NCBI RefSeq assembly: GCF_014190935.1
Contig: NZ_JACHVV010000001.1
Span: 310,001 to 374,000, forward strand
Source of the DNA: Chryseomonas sp014190935
Lineage (GTDB): Bacteria; Pseudomonadota; Gammaproteobacteria; Pseudomonadales; Pseudomonadaceae
Reading direction: 5' to 3'
Length of the DNA stretch: 64,000 nt
The notes under the pieces: generated by a model
Database searches by the model: none
What the model saw: only the letters and a program-made list of their open reading frames with translations
Told to the model about the DNA's origin: nothing
Part shown: positions 8,039 through 16,924 of the stretch, one piece after another
Layout of the letters: the number at the start of each line of letters is the position of its first letter
Numbering within the stretch: position 1 is the first letter of the stretch
Translations under genes and position numbers: made by a program

Positions 8039-10438
8039 CTAACGCCCGAAGCGCCCACCACTCCGCTCGCCGCGACCCTGGCGCCGTCCCCCCTTGCCCT
8101 TGCCCTGGCCCTTTTCCTGGCCACGCGGCCGGCGTCGGCGTGACAACTCCCGGGTGATGGCGTCGTTGAGCAGGTCGCGATGGTCCTGGCCGCGTTCCAG
8201 CGCCGGAAACAGCTCGGGCAGGCTGCGTGACAGGTGCAGATAGGTCTCCACCACGTGCAGAGCGCTTTCCAGTCCGGCGAGATCGGTGCCCATGGGGATG
8301 CGCGGCAGGTCCACCGGCTCGCCGCGGGCGACGCTGCGGAGCCAGCGCTGGGCCTGGCTACTGGCCGGGCCCTCCAGGCCGCCGCGGATCGGGGTGCAGG
8401 CGAAGATCCAGCGCAGCTGGAAATCGATGCCGGGCAGGTCGATCAGCTTGATCCACTCGGCCAGCTCGTCGGGCAGTACCGAGACGAAGGCGTCGCCGTA
8501 GTTGATGTTGCGATTGAAGGTCAGCCAGGTGCGCAGCAGGCTGGGCTCCTCCATGAACTCGGACAGCGCGCGCAGGTGCTCCAGACTCGGCCGCACCTGG
8601 AACTGGTGTACGTCTACCGGATCGTCCGGACTGTGGAACAGCCGCTTGATGTTGCGTAGTACATGGGGCTCCAGCGCGGTGATCTCGCCTTCGGCATGGT
8701 GACCGAAACGCCCGGCGCGCCCGCCGATCTGCTTGACCTCCTGCACCCGCAGCGGACGATTCTCCACCCCGTCGAATTTCTCGTCGGTGTAGAAGCACAG
8801 GGTGTGGGCCGGCAGGTTGAGGCCCATGCCCACCGCATCGGTGGCGACCATGATCTCGGTCTCGCCTTCGCGGAAGCGGCGCGCCTGTTCCCGGCGCACC
8901 TCCGGCGAGAGCGCGCCATAGACCACCGAGACCCGGTGGCCGGTCATCTCCAGCAGACCCTTGAGTTCCAGCACCACCCGGCGGCTGAAGGCCACCAGCA
9001 GCGAACCCGGTTCCAGCCGCTCCAGGGTGGTGGCGTGGCGCGCCACCGTGACCGGCGACAGGCGCTTGGTGGGCTTGATCTCCAGGCGGTCCTCGCACAG
9101 GGCGCAGAGGGTGCGCAGCGAGGGCTCGATCAGCGCCGGACCGGTCATCAGCAGGCGTTTGGTGTGGGCGCTGACCAGGGCATCGACCCAGGCCCAGCCG
9201 CGCTGCGGATCGGCCAGCATCTGCACCTCGTCGACCACCACCACCTCCCACTGCTGGCGGCGGAAGCGGGCGAATTCCTCGACGGTGCAGCAGAAGTGGG
9301 TGGCGCCCGGGCGGATGATCTCCTCCTCGCCGGTGACCAGCGAGCAGGGCACGCCGAGGGATTCCAGGCGCTCCTGGTTTTCCAGGGCCATCAGCCGCAG
9401 CGGCGAGAGGTAGATGGCATGGGTCACCGCCGCCATGGCCTCGATGGACCTGTGGGTCTTGCCGCTGTTGGTGGGGCCGAGCAGGGCGGTCCAGGTGCGG
9501 GTCAGACGGCGGGCCGGATAGTTCTGGTGGTACTGGCCGAAGCGCGGATTGTTTTCCAGCAGCACCGCGAAGGCCATCTTCTCGCGCAGCTGGGTCACGG
9601 CGTGGCGCAGGGCCCGGCGCAGCTTGTCGGCTTCCAGGCGCATCAGCTCCTGCAGGCGCGGCGTGCCCAGCTGGTGCAGATCGAAGTCCAGGGCATCGGC
9701 TTCGCCCACCAGCACGGCGAAACGCTCGCGCAGGTCCGCCTCGGCTTCGGCTCTGAGCGCGGCGACATCGGCATCGCTTAGCAGCCGGCCCTGGTTGGCC
9801 GCCAGCCGCCGGGGGATCTCCAGGCGAATGTCCTCGTGGGTCAGGACCACGTTGAATCTCAATTCGTGGCGCGTCTCGTTGAGCACCTCCACCGCCCGTG
9901 GCAGGAAGTCGTCCAGGCGGATCAGTGCCTGGGGCACCCGCTCCAGCACCCGCTGGCGATCCTCGTCGGCCATCTCGGCGAAGGGCGCCGCCAGGAGGCC
10001 CAGGCGCTCGCGCACGGCATCGCCCAGGCGCTCGCCGACCGCGGCGGCGAAGCCTTCGGCCGAAGCGCTGTCGGCCAGATTCAACGCCCAGTGGGATTCG
10101 AGCAATTCGCTCGCCGCGCCGCCGGTAAAGAGCTTTTCGCTGCCGAAGACATCCACCGGATAGCCAAAGGTCTTGCCGGCATTGAGCAGCGCCTGGCCCA
10201 GCAGGCTGTCGGGATCGGGCGCGCTGCCCGCAGCCGCCGCGGCGGCTTCGTCGAGACCCAGCCAGAAGGCCTTGGCGATACGACCCAGGTGCGGCAGGGG
10301 ATAGCCCGAATAGGGCTTGAACCAGAGTTCCTGGTGCTGTTGCCTGGCGACGAAGTCGGGATGGGTGCGGCAGGCCCAGTCGAGGAAGCGCTGCAGGCGT
10401 TCGAGGCGGCGTTGCTTGCGGAGGCGGTGATCGCTCAT
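8039..10438 (-). CDS. SUV3-like DExH RNA helicase
   Basis: 799 residues. A ~300-residue N-terminal region of unknown fold precedes a superfamily-2 helicase core: motif I LLGPTNSGKTHRS (about 320-330), motif II DEVQM (about 402), motif VI QIGGRAGRFG (about 568). GPTNSGKT with DEVQM is the pattern of SUV3, the mitochondrial degradosome RNA helicase, rather than of DEAD-box proteins. The C-terminus ends in a basic RGQEKGQGKGKGGRRQGRG tail, probably for RNA contact. Probably unwinds structured RNA or RNA-DNA; the partner nuclease is unknown. ATG at 10438 chosen because MSDHRLRKQRRLERLQ starts the conserved part. Confidence 0.85.
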   Translation of the reverse strand: MSDHRLRKQRRLERLQRFLDWACRTHPDFVARQQHQELWFKPYSGYPLPHLGRIAKAFWLGLDEAAAAAAGSAPDPDSLLGQALLNAGKTFGYPVDVFGSEKLFTGGAASELLESHWALNLADSASAEGFAAAVGERLGDAVRERLGLLAAPFAEMADEDRQRVLERVPQALIRLDDFLPRAVEVLNETRHELRFNVVLTHEDIRLEIPRRLAANQGRLLSDADVAALRAEAEADLRERFAVLVGEADALDFDLHQLGTPRLQELMRLEADKLRRALRHAVTQLREKMAFAVLLENNPRFGQYHQNYPARRLTRTWTALLGPTNSGKTHRSIEAMAAVTHAIYLSPLRLMALENQERLESLGVPCSLVTGEEEIIRPGATHFCCTVEEFARFRRQQWEVVVVDEVQMLADPQRGWAWVDALVSAHTKRLLMTGPALIEPSLRTLCALCEDRLEIKPTKRLSPVTVARHATTLERLEPGSLLVAFSRRVVLELKGLLEMTGHRVSVVYGALSPEVRREQARRFREGETEIMVATDAVGMGLNLPAHTLCFYTDEKFDGVENRPLRVQEVKQIGGRAGRFGHHAEGEITALEPHVLRNIKRLFHSPDDPVDVHQFQVRPSLEHLRALSEFMEEPSLLRTWLTFNRNINYGDAFVSVLPDELAEWIKLIDLPGIDFQLRWIFACTPIRGGLEGPASSQAQRWLRSVARGEPVDLPRIPMGTDLAGLESALHVVETYLHLSRSLPELFPALERGQDHRDLLNDAITRELSRRRRPRGQEKGQGKGKGGRRQGRGERSGGRFGR

Positions 10439-10617
10439 GCGAGGAGAGATTTTCCTTGGGGACTGTAGGGCATGGGACCCTGGCCAGGGGCGCGGGGTCA
10501 CTGCTGCGCGCGCCATTCGGCAGATAGGGGGCACCGCGGCTGCGTTTACGCAGTCTCCATCACAAGGGTGGCGTTCGCTACCGCTCGCCTTCTTCTGCTC
10601 TGGATCACGCTACCCAC

Positions 10618-11979
10618 ATGACATTTCTCGTCTGGGTCGGGGTACTGGGATCGCTGTTGATGATCCTGGCCCTGACGTCCGCCTATCTGCGCTGGCTGCC
10701 GGTCACCACCTCGGTGGTCTGCCTGGCCTTCGGCATGTTGATCAGTCCCATCGGCCTGGGGCTCGCCGAGGTCAATTTTCAGCAATCAGCGACCTGGATC
10801 GGCCATCTCACCGAGGTGGCGGTGCTCTTTTCGCTGTTTGTCAGCGGCCTCAAGTTGCGGCTGTCCTTTCATCGCTCCTCCTGGCACGGCGCCTACCTGC
10901 TGGCCGGGCCGGTGATGATCCTCAGCATTGCGGGGGTTTGTCTGGTCGCCCACTATCTGCTCGGCCTGCCCTGGGGCGTGGCCCTGCTGATCGGCGCCAT
11001 CCTCGCGCCCACCGATCCGGTGCTGGCCGGGCTGGTGCAGGTCAACCATGCCCAGGATTTCGACCGGGTGCGCTTCGGTCTCTCCGGCGAGGCGGGCCTC
11101 AACGACGGCACCGCCTTTCCCTTCGTGCTGCTTGGCCTGCTGCTCCTGCAGCACGGCGAACTGCAGTGGGGCTGGACCCTGGAGTGGTTCCTCAAGAACG
11201 TGGTCTGGGGCGTGCCGGCGGGCCTGCTGCTGGGCTATGTCATGGGCAAGGGGGTCGGGCGGCTGATGATCTTCCTGCGCACCCGCCATGGCGACAGCAC
11301 CATTTCACCCAACGATTTCCTCGCCCTGGCGCTGATCGCCCTGTCCTATGTGCTGGCCGACGAGATCGGCGCCTTCGGCTTTCTCGCGGTATTCGCCGCC
11401 GGCCTGGGCCTGCGCCAGGCCGAGGTGCAGACCTCCGGTAATGCGGAAGTGCCTTCCGAGCACCTGGCGCAGCCGGTGATCGGGCACCTCACCGGAGCGC
11501 CGGAGCGCGCCACCGTGGCCAACGCCGAGGACATCGAGGAGCCGCGAATGGCGGCCGGGGTGATGATGGGCGACATGCTCGCCTTCGGCAGCCTGGTGGA
11601 GCGCTCCTTCGAAGTGCTGCTGGTGACCCTGCTCGGCGTGGTGCTCATCACCCACTGGGACAGCCGCGCGCTGCTGCTGGGCGCCTTGCTGTTCGTGGTG
11701 ATCCGCCCGCTGGGCGTGGCCACCATGCTGCCCTTCACCCGCATCGATCGCCACCAGGGTGCGCTGATCGGCTGGTTCGGCATCCGTGGCATCGGTAGCC
11801 TGTATTATCTGTGCTACGCGCTCACGCACCACGTCACGGCCGACTGGGCCGGGACCATCGTCGACCTGACCCTGTCGGTGGTGGCCTTGAGCATCGCGGT
11901 CCACGGGATTTCCATCCAGCCGCTGCTCGACCGCTATGAGCGCCTCACTGCCCGTCGCGAGAGCTCGGCGAGACCCTGA
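10618..11979 (+). CDS. CPA1-type cation:proton antiporter
   Basis: 453 residues with about 12 membrane segments. The exchanger signatures are visible: ILAPTDPVLAGLVQV in the N-terminal half and GLSGEAGLNDGTAFPFVLL shortly after, which contain the ion-binding aspartates of NhaP/NHE-type carriers. A hydrophilic loop (about residues 270-315) interrupts the C-terminal half. It should exchange Na+ or K+ for protons at the inner membrane; the ion preference cannot be read from sequence. It lies 29 bp before trhA on the same strand, so the two may be cotranscribed. The 179-bp gap upstream (10439-10617) shows no clear promoter. Confidence 0.85.
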   Translation: MTFLVWVGVLGSLLMILALTSAYLRWLPVTTSVVCLAFGMLISPIGLGLAEVNFQQSATWIGHLTEVAVLFSLFVSGLKLRLSFHRSSWHGAYLLAGPVMILSIAGVCLVAHYLLGLPWGVALLIGAILAPTDPVLAGLVQVNHAQDFDRVRFGLSGEAGLNDGTAFPFVLLGLLLLQHGELQWGWTLEWFLKNVVWGVPAGLLLGYVMGKGVGRLMIFLRTRHGDSTISPNDFLALALIALSYVLADEIGAFGFLAVFAAGLGLRQAEVQTSGNAEVPSEHLAQPVIGHLTGAPERATVANAEDIEEPRMAAGVMMGDMLAFGSLVERSFEVLLVTLLGVVLITHWDSRALLLGALLFVVIRPLGVATMLPFTRIDRHQGALIGWFGIRGIGSLYYLCYALTHHVTADWAGTIVDLTLSVVALSIAVHGISIQPLLDRYERLTARRESSARP

Positions 11980-12008
11980 GCCCGTTTGCGACCTACACTG
12001 GAGGACGC

Positions 12009-12635
12009 ATGTATCACGGCGAACGTCTCAATGCCTGGACCCATCTGGTCGGTGCCCTGCTGGCCCTGGCCGGCGCCATCACCCTGGTGGTGCTGGCCAG
12101 CCTGCAGGGCGATCCCTGGCGCATCGTCAGCGTGGCCATCTACGGGGTCGCGCTGGTGATCCTCTACAGCGTCTCGACCCTCTATCACAGCGTGAAGGGG
12201 CGCGCGAAACGCCTGCTGCAAAAGCTCGATCACCTGTCGATCTACCTGCTGATCGCCGGCAGCTACACGCCGTTCTGCCTGGTGACCCTGCGCGGTCCCT
12301 GGGGCTGGACGCTGTTCGGCATCGTCTGGGGCCTGGCGCTGATCGGCATGGCGCAGGAGCTCAAGCCGCGCTCGGAGGCGCGCATCCTGTCGCTGGTGAT
12401 CTACGCCACCATGGGCTGGATCGTGCTGGTGGCGGTGGGTCCGCTGCTGGACCGCCTGGGCGGCGAGGGCTTCGCCTGGCTGGTGGCCGGCGGGGTGCTC
12501 TACACCGTCGGCATCCTGTTCTTCGTCTTCGACGATCGCTTCCGCCACTGGCATGGCATCTGGCACGTCTTCGTCATGGCCGGCAGCGCCCTGCATTTCG
12601 TCGCCATCCTCAGGTACGTGCTGCCGGCGCCCTAG
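12009..12635 (+). CDS. trhA: Hemolysin III family (TrhA/PAQR) membrane protein
   Basis: 208 residues with seven predicted membrane helices. The PAQR-type signatures are present: ERLNAWTHLVGALLA at the start, SVSTLYHS, LDHLSIYLLIAGSYTPFCL, and near the end HWHGIWHVFVMAGSALHFVA. These give the conserved His/Asp/Ser metal-site residues. Despite the old name it is not a demonstrated toxin; TrhA proteins influence membrane-lipid homeostasis. GGAGG precedes the start. It follows the antiporter gene closely on the same strand. Confidence 0.9.
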   Translation: MYHGERLNAWTHLVGALLALAGAITLVVLASLQGDPWRIVSVAIYGVALVILYSVSTLYHSVKGRAKRLLQKLDHLSIYLLIAGSYTPFCLVTLRGPWGWTLFGIVWGLALIGMAQELKPRSEARILSLVIYATMGWIVLVAVGPLLDRLGGEGFAWLVAGGVLYTVGILFFVFDDRFRHWHGIWHVFVMAGSALHFVAILRYVLPAP

Positions 12636-12778
12636 GCGGTCTTGAGGGGCCCGTCACAGATAGGATGGCCGCTGGCCATCCCTGGCGAACCTCCCGGTGA
12701 CGCCCGGGTTCAGAGCTAGCTGAACCCACTCCCCGAGCGTTGCTTTCCCGAAAACGAAGAAAAAGAGGAAGGTGAAAC

Positions 12779-13177
12779 GTGTTCATCCGTCCCAGATCCC
12801 TCGTATTGCTCCTGGTACTCGCCTGCACCGCCTGCCAGGAAAAGGACGCCAAGACCGTCGCGGCGCCTGCCAAGAAAGAAGCCAGCTTCGAACAGCGCGG
12901 CAAGGCCTCCTTCTATGCGCGCAAGTTCCACGGCAAGGAAACCGCCAGTGGCGAGACCTTCAACAACAACGAACTGGTCGCCGCCCACAAGACCCTGCCG
13001 CTCGGCACCCGGGTCAAGGTGACCAATCTGGAAAACGATCGCGCCGTGGTGGTGCGCATCAACGACCGCGGGCCCTATATCCGCGGCCGCATCATCGACC
13101 TCTCCCGCGCCGCTGCCCGGCGGGTGGACATGGTCGACGACGGCACCACCGCGGTGAAGGTGGAAAAGCTGGAGTAG
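12779..13177 (+). CDS. RlpA-like double-psi beta-barrel lipoprotein
   Basis: 132 residues from a GTG start at 12779, placed nine bases after GAGGAAGG. The N-terminus is a lipoprotein-type signal (VLLLVLACTACQEK) with a candidate acylated Cys. Residues ~40-130 form one RlpA double-psi barrel: GKASFYARKFHGKETASGE, LPLGTRVKVTNL, RINDRGPYIRGRIIDLS and a final VKVEKLE. There is no SPOR domain, unlike full RlpA, so it is a short relative. RlpA proteins act on denuded peptidoglycan at the septum; whether this one is catalytic is unknown. Confidence 0.85.
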   Translation: MFIRPRSLVLLLVLACTACQEKDAKTVAAPAKKEASFEQRGKASFYARKFHGKETASGETFNNNELVAAHKTLPLGTRVKVTNLENDRAVVVRINDRGPYIRGRIIDLSRAAARRVDMVDDGTTAVKVEKLE

Positions 13178-13183
13178 CGACCT

Positions 13184-14206
13184 TCAGCAGATCCAGACGG
13201 TCTGGTCCTTGCCCTGGCGCTTGGCCCGGTAGAGACCTTCGTCCGCCTGGCGCAGCAGCTCGTTGAGCGACAGCTCCGGCGCAAGGCGCAGTGCCCCGGC
13301 ACTGAAGCGGATACCCAGGGGCTCGGCTGCGGCCAGGCGCCCGCGCAGGGTTTCCAGCAGGTGGCTGACCCGTGCCTCGTCGAGGTCGCGGATCAGCAGC
13401 CCGAATTCCTCGCCACCCAGCCGGCCGCCTTGCAGCCGCGGATCGAGCTGATCGAGTTGCCGCGCCGTGGTGAACAGCACCTGGTCACCGACCTGATGGC
13501 CGTGGCGGTCGTTGATCTCCTTGAAGTTGTCGATATCGAGCATGACGAAATGCCTGGGCGCCTGCCCGCTCTCGCCGCGTGCCGCATCGACCTGCTCGAG
13601 GAGCTTGCGACGGTTGGCGATCCCGGTGAGTTCGTCGGTCTCCGCGAGAATCCGATAGCGCTCCTTGAGAATGAAGGTCCGTCGCATCCACTGGCTGTTG
13701 GCATGGTTGTAGGCGATGCCGATGGCCAGGGTGGCGCTGACCAGCAACCCGACCAGGTGCATCGGCATGGCCGTGGGTATCGGCTGGGCCTGACCGGCGA
13801 AGAGGATGAAGGCGGCGCCGGCGAGGGTGATCAGGTAGTGGGAGAGGCGATAGGTCAGGCCGCAGGTGCCCAGCACGACGACGATGGCGATGGGGAGATT
13901 CCAGTAGTGACCCAGGGCGCCACCATCCTGGATCTGGATGCGGAAGGCGAGGACGAGCGCCCAGATGTTGCCGGTAAAGGTCAGACTCATCATGCGTGCG
14001 CTGCGCGCCACGCTGAGCAGGGCGCTGATCCCCAGCAACAGCAGCATCAGCGCGAAATAGCGCCCCTTGTAGGGACTGCCGATCAACGGATTGCTCCACA
14101 GACTCAGCGGCCACATCGCCAGCATCAGGGGCTGCAACACCAGCAGGGGCGTGCGCAGCACCCGGCGGACATGCTGTTCATAACGAATATCGTCGTCCAT
14201 CGACAT
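13184..14206 (-). CDS. Membrane diguanylate cyclase (GGDEF)
   Basis: 340 residues: five to six hydrophobic segments in the first ~170 residues act as a membrane sensor, followed by a linker helix and a GGDEF domain starting at TDELTGIANRRKLLEQ. The catalytic loop is RLGGEEFG (about 263), an active-type GGEEF. The five-residue-upstream RxxD inhibitory site is absent (DPRL stands there), so classic product inhibition is not expected. It should make cyclic di-GMP at the membrane. The stop lies seven bases from that of the RlpA-like gene (convergent). MDDD two codons later is an alternative start. Confidence 0.9.
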   Translation of the reverse strand: MSMDDDIRYEQHVRRVLRTPLLVLQPLMLAMWPLSLWSNPLIGSPYKGRYFALMLLLLGISALLSVARSARMMSLTFTGNIWALVLAFRIQIQDGGALGHYWNLPIAIVVVLGTCGLTYRLSHYLITLAGAAFILFAGQAQPIPTAMPMHLVGLLVSATLAIGIAYNHANSQWMRRTFILKERYRILAETDELTGIANRRKLLEQVDAARGESGQAPRHFVMLDIDNFKEINDRHGHQVGDQVLFTTARQLDQLDPRLQGGRLGGEEFGLLIRDLDEARVSHLLETLRGRLAAAEPLGIRFSAGALRLAPELSLNELLRQADEGLYRAKRQGKDQTVWIC

Positions 14207-14445
14207 CTCGGAAGGGGGTAAGGCCGATGGACGATGGCAAATCGGCCGAGGGCTCGGCCAGGGTGCGTCACTGTAATGGCTAAGTGCTAGCGCTCCAAGT
14301 AGGGCAGAGGTGCTATCACCCGCTTTAGAGCGGTTTGCCGATGGCTGACCTGACTGTATGGCCCGCCTGGCGTGGCACTGTATCTGGCCGACTCTTGCCC
14401 GTGAGGCCGAGACTCTGGCTTCACCCCGCGCCCCTGGTAGCCCTC

Positions 14446-15078
14446 ATGCATCTCGCCATCCTCACCTTCGACGGCTTCAACGAACTGGACTCCCTGATCG
14501 CCCTGGGCCTCCTCAATCGCATCAGGCGACCGGACTGGCGGGTCTCGCTGATGGCGCCGACCCCCTTCATCACGTCCATGAACGGCGTTCGCCTGGAACG
14601 CCAGGCCGGCTTCGACGAACTGGCGGACTGCACCGCCGTGCTGGTGGGCAGTGGCAGCCGGACCCGGGAACTGGCGCGAGACGCCGCCCTGCTGGAGCAG
14701 CTGGCGGTGCTCGATCCCGCCCGCCAGCTGATCGGCGCCCAGTGCTCCGGCACCCTGTTGCTGGCGCGCCTCGGCCTACTCGACGGCGTACCCGGCTGCA
14801 CCGATCTCACCACCAAGCCCTGGGTGCAGGAAGCCGGCATCGAGGTGCTGGCGCAGCCCTTCTTCGCCCGCGGCAACCTGGCCACCGCCGGCGGCTGCCT
14901 GGCCTCCAGCTACCTGGCGGCCTGGGCCATCGCCCGGCTGCTGGGCCGCGAGGCCGCGGCCGAGGTGCTGCATTACGTGGCGCCGGTGGGCGAGAAGGAG
15001 GACTATGTCCGGCGTGCGCTCGGCAATATCGAGCCCTATCTCAGCCATTCATCCCTGGAGGTCGCCTCGGCATGCTGA
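14446..15078 (+). CDS. DJ-1/PfpI-family protein
   Basis: 210 residues with the DJ-1/PfpI class-I glutamine-amidotransferase-like fold: N-terminal MHLAILTFDGFNELD, glutamate-containing first strand, and the nucleophile elbow IGAQCSGTLLLARLGLL with the reactive cysteine at about residue 106. C-terminal TAGGCLASSYLAAWAIARLLG is typical of PfpI/ThiJ proteins that accompany isonitrile-hydratase-like enzymes. The ATG at 14446 matches the family start, although its ribosome site is weak. It overlaps the following GST gene by seven bases, so they are cotranscribed. Substrate unknown. The upstream gap 14207-14445 shows nothing distinctive. Confidence 0.82.
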   Translation: MHLAILTFDGFNELDSLIALGLLNRIRRPDWRVSLMAPTPFITSMNGVRLERQAGFDELADCTAVLVGSGSRTRELARDAALLEQLAVLDPARQLIGAQCSGTLLLARLGLLDGVPGCTDLTTKPWVQEAGIEVLAQPFFARGNLATAGGCLASSYLAAWAIARLLGREAAAEVLHYVAPVGEKEDYVRRALGNIEPYLSHSSLEVASAC

Positions 15079-15695
15079 AGATTCTTGGTCGCGTCTCTTC
15101 GATCAACGTGCGCAAGGCGCTCTGGTGCCTCGACGAACTGGGCCTGGGCTACGAGCGCGAGGACTGGGGCGCCGGCTTTCGCTCGGCGCAATCCGCCGAG
15201 TACCTGCGGTGGAATCCCAATGGCCAGATCCCGGTCCTGCTGGACGGCGACTTCGTGCTCTGGGAATCCAACAGCATCCTGCGCTACCTGGCCAACGCCC
15301 ATGGCGGCGAGGCGCTGTATCCCACCGCTCCGCGCGCCCGGGCGCGGGTCGATCAGTGGCTCGACTGGCAGGCCTGCGAACTCAATCCGGCCTGGAGCTA
15401 TGCCTACCTGGCGCTGGTGAAGCAGCAGCCGCCGGAACCCGATCCGCAGCGCCTGGCGCAAGGCATCGCCGCCTGGAACGGACGTATCGCCATTTTGGAA
15501 GCGCACCTGGCGCAGCACGGCCCCTACGTGGCCGGCGAACACTTCAGCCTGGCCGACATCGCCCTGGGCCTGTCGCTGCACCGCTGGCGCAGCACTCCTA
15601 TGGAGCGTATCGCCGCGCCGGCCATCGAGGCCTATCTCGAACGCCTGGCGACGCGCCCGGCCTGGACCTGCCATGCGAGTGATGCAACGCCCTGA
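15072..15695 (+). CDS. Glutathione S-transferase
   Basis: 207 residues with a thioredoxin-fold N-terminal domain (KILGRVSSINVRKALW, WNPNGQIPVLLDGDFVLWES, where SN is the glutathione-binding pair) and an all-helical C-terminal domain (YVAGEHFSLADIALGLSLHRW). This is the layout of cytosolic GSTs that conjugate glutathione to electrophiles. The ATG sits inside the end of the DJ-1 gene, arguing for translational coupling and perhaps joint detoxification of reactive carbonyls; the latter is inference. It ends three bases from the stop of the convergent LysR gene. Confidence 0.9.
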   Translation: MLKILGRVSSINVRKALWCLDELGLGYEREDWGAGFRSAQSAEYLRWNPNGQIPVLLDGDFVLWESNSILRYLANAHGGEALYPTAPRARARVDQWLDWQACELNPAWSYAYLALVKQQPPEPDPQRLAQGIAAWNGRIAILEAHLAQHGPYVAGEHFSLADIALGLSLHRWRSTPMERIAAPAIEAYLERLATRPAWTCHASDATP

Positions 15696-15698
15696 GGC

Positions 15699-16685
15699 CT
15701 AGAGCCGCGCGGCCACCTCGGTGGTCGCCAGCAGATGCTGGAAGCCTTCCAGCAGCGCCGTTTCCGCCTGGGTCATGCGCTGTTCGCGGTGCCAGAGCAG
15801 GTGCACGTCCACATCGGCCACGCCCTCGCTGGGCGGCAGGCGCCAGAGTTCGCCGGCGGCCACATCGTCTGCCACCACATGCTGGGGCAGACAGCCGATG
15901 CCGTAACCGGCGCCGACCAGGCGGCGGATTTCTTCGAGGCTGGGCGAAGAGGCCACGATGCGTCCGGTGAAGCCCTGCTGATCGCGAAAGATGGTGAGCG
16001 GCGAGAGGCTGCCGCCAATCTGGTCGCTGGTGAAACTGACGAAGTTTTCACCCTGCAGATCGGCCAGCGACAGGCCACTGCGCCCGAACAGGGGATGGCG
16101 GCGCCCGCAAAAGAAGGCGTAGCGCTGCTGCAACAGCACGCGCTGTTCCAGCTTGGGCTGAGGAATACGGCAGAGGGCGAGTCCCAGGGTCGCGGTCTTC
16201 TGCAGCAGGGAGCTGATGATGTCCGAGCTGCGCATCACGTCGATCTCCAGTTCCACCCGCGGAAAGCGGCGGTGGAAGTCGGCGAGGAAGTCGTCGTAGC
16301 AGCGCGATTGGATGCGGCTGATGGTGAGCATCCGCACCTTGCCCACCACGGTTTCCGTCGAGCGCTCCAGTGCGGCGCCGAGACGGGAGACGTTGCCATA
16401 GAGGTCGCTGGCGATCCGGGCTACCTCTTCGCCGGCTTCGGTGAGGGCGAAGCGCGGCCCACGGCGAATGATCAGCGCGCGATCGAGTTGTTCCTCCAGC
16501 CGCTTGAGAGCCTGGCTCACGGCTGGCTGCGTCAGGTGCAGCCGCGCGGCCGCACGACTCACGCTGCCTTCCTGGACGATCACCAGATAGGTGCGCAAGA
16601 GATTCCAGTCCAGCCGATCGTTGAGAAAACGCCGGCCCTCGTGCAAGGGCACGGGGGAGAGCGGTTCAATCTGATTATTAGCCAT
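15699..16685 (-). CDS. LysR-family regulator of the adjacent amidohydrolase operon (probable)
   Basis: 328 residues. The winged helix-turn-helix is at about 28-87 (LRTYLVIVQEGSVSRAAARLHLTQPAVSQALKRLEEQL in pieces), followed by a periplasmic-binding-like co-inducer domain. The N-terminus has ~25 extra residues before the usual LysR start; another start is possible. It is divergent from the MHS transporter gene, the classical position for a LysR activator of its neighbour, and a palindrome typical of such regulators lies in the shared promoter region (16702-16726). The inducer is presumably the transported substrate. Confidence 0.9.
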   Translation of the reverse strand: MANNQIEPLSPVPLHEGRRFLNDRLDWNLLRTYLVIVQEGSVSRAAARLHLTQPAVSQALKRLEEQLDRALIIRRGPRFALTEAGEEVARIASDLYGNVSRLGAALERSTETVVGKVRMLTISRIQSRCYDDFLADFHRRFPRVELEIDVMRSSDIISSLLQKTATLGLALCRIPQPKLEQRVLLQQRYAFFCGRRHPLFGRSGLSLADLQGENFVSFTSDQIGGSLSPLTIFRDQQGFTGRIVASSPSLEEIRRLVGAGYGIGCLPQHVVADDVAAGELWRLPPSEGVADVDVHLLWHREQRMTQAETALLEGFQHLLATTEVAARL

Positions 16686-16701
16686 GCTTATAGATAAGTA
16701 T

Positions 16702-16726
16702 AAGAATTAGAAAATTGACTAATCTT
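16702..16726. promoter_or_regulatory. LysR-type operator between LysR and MHS genes
   Basis: Inverted repeat AAGAATTAG-8-CTAATCTT in an otherwise AT-rich patch, immediately upstream of the LysR start (16685). A smaller repeat, CTTATA-6-TATAAG, overlaps the LysR start region (16687-16704). Position and T-N11-A-like symmetry suit a LysR dimer controlling both directions. Confidence 0.5.
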
Positions 16727-16924
16727 AGCCCGCCAAGGGATAACGACGTCAAGGCGCCCTAGAGCGTCCTCCAACCTTCTTCCTCTCCTGCCCAACAAGA
16801 ACGATATCCCCAGGAGTGCTGCGTCCATGTCTCCCTGATCGCGCCTGCCCATCGCTCTCCGTGCGTCCGGCCTTCCAATCCGCCGCTTCGCCTTTCTTTC
16901 CGGCAGTCGATAGGAGCACCCTGC

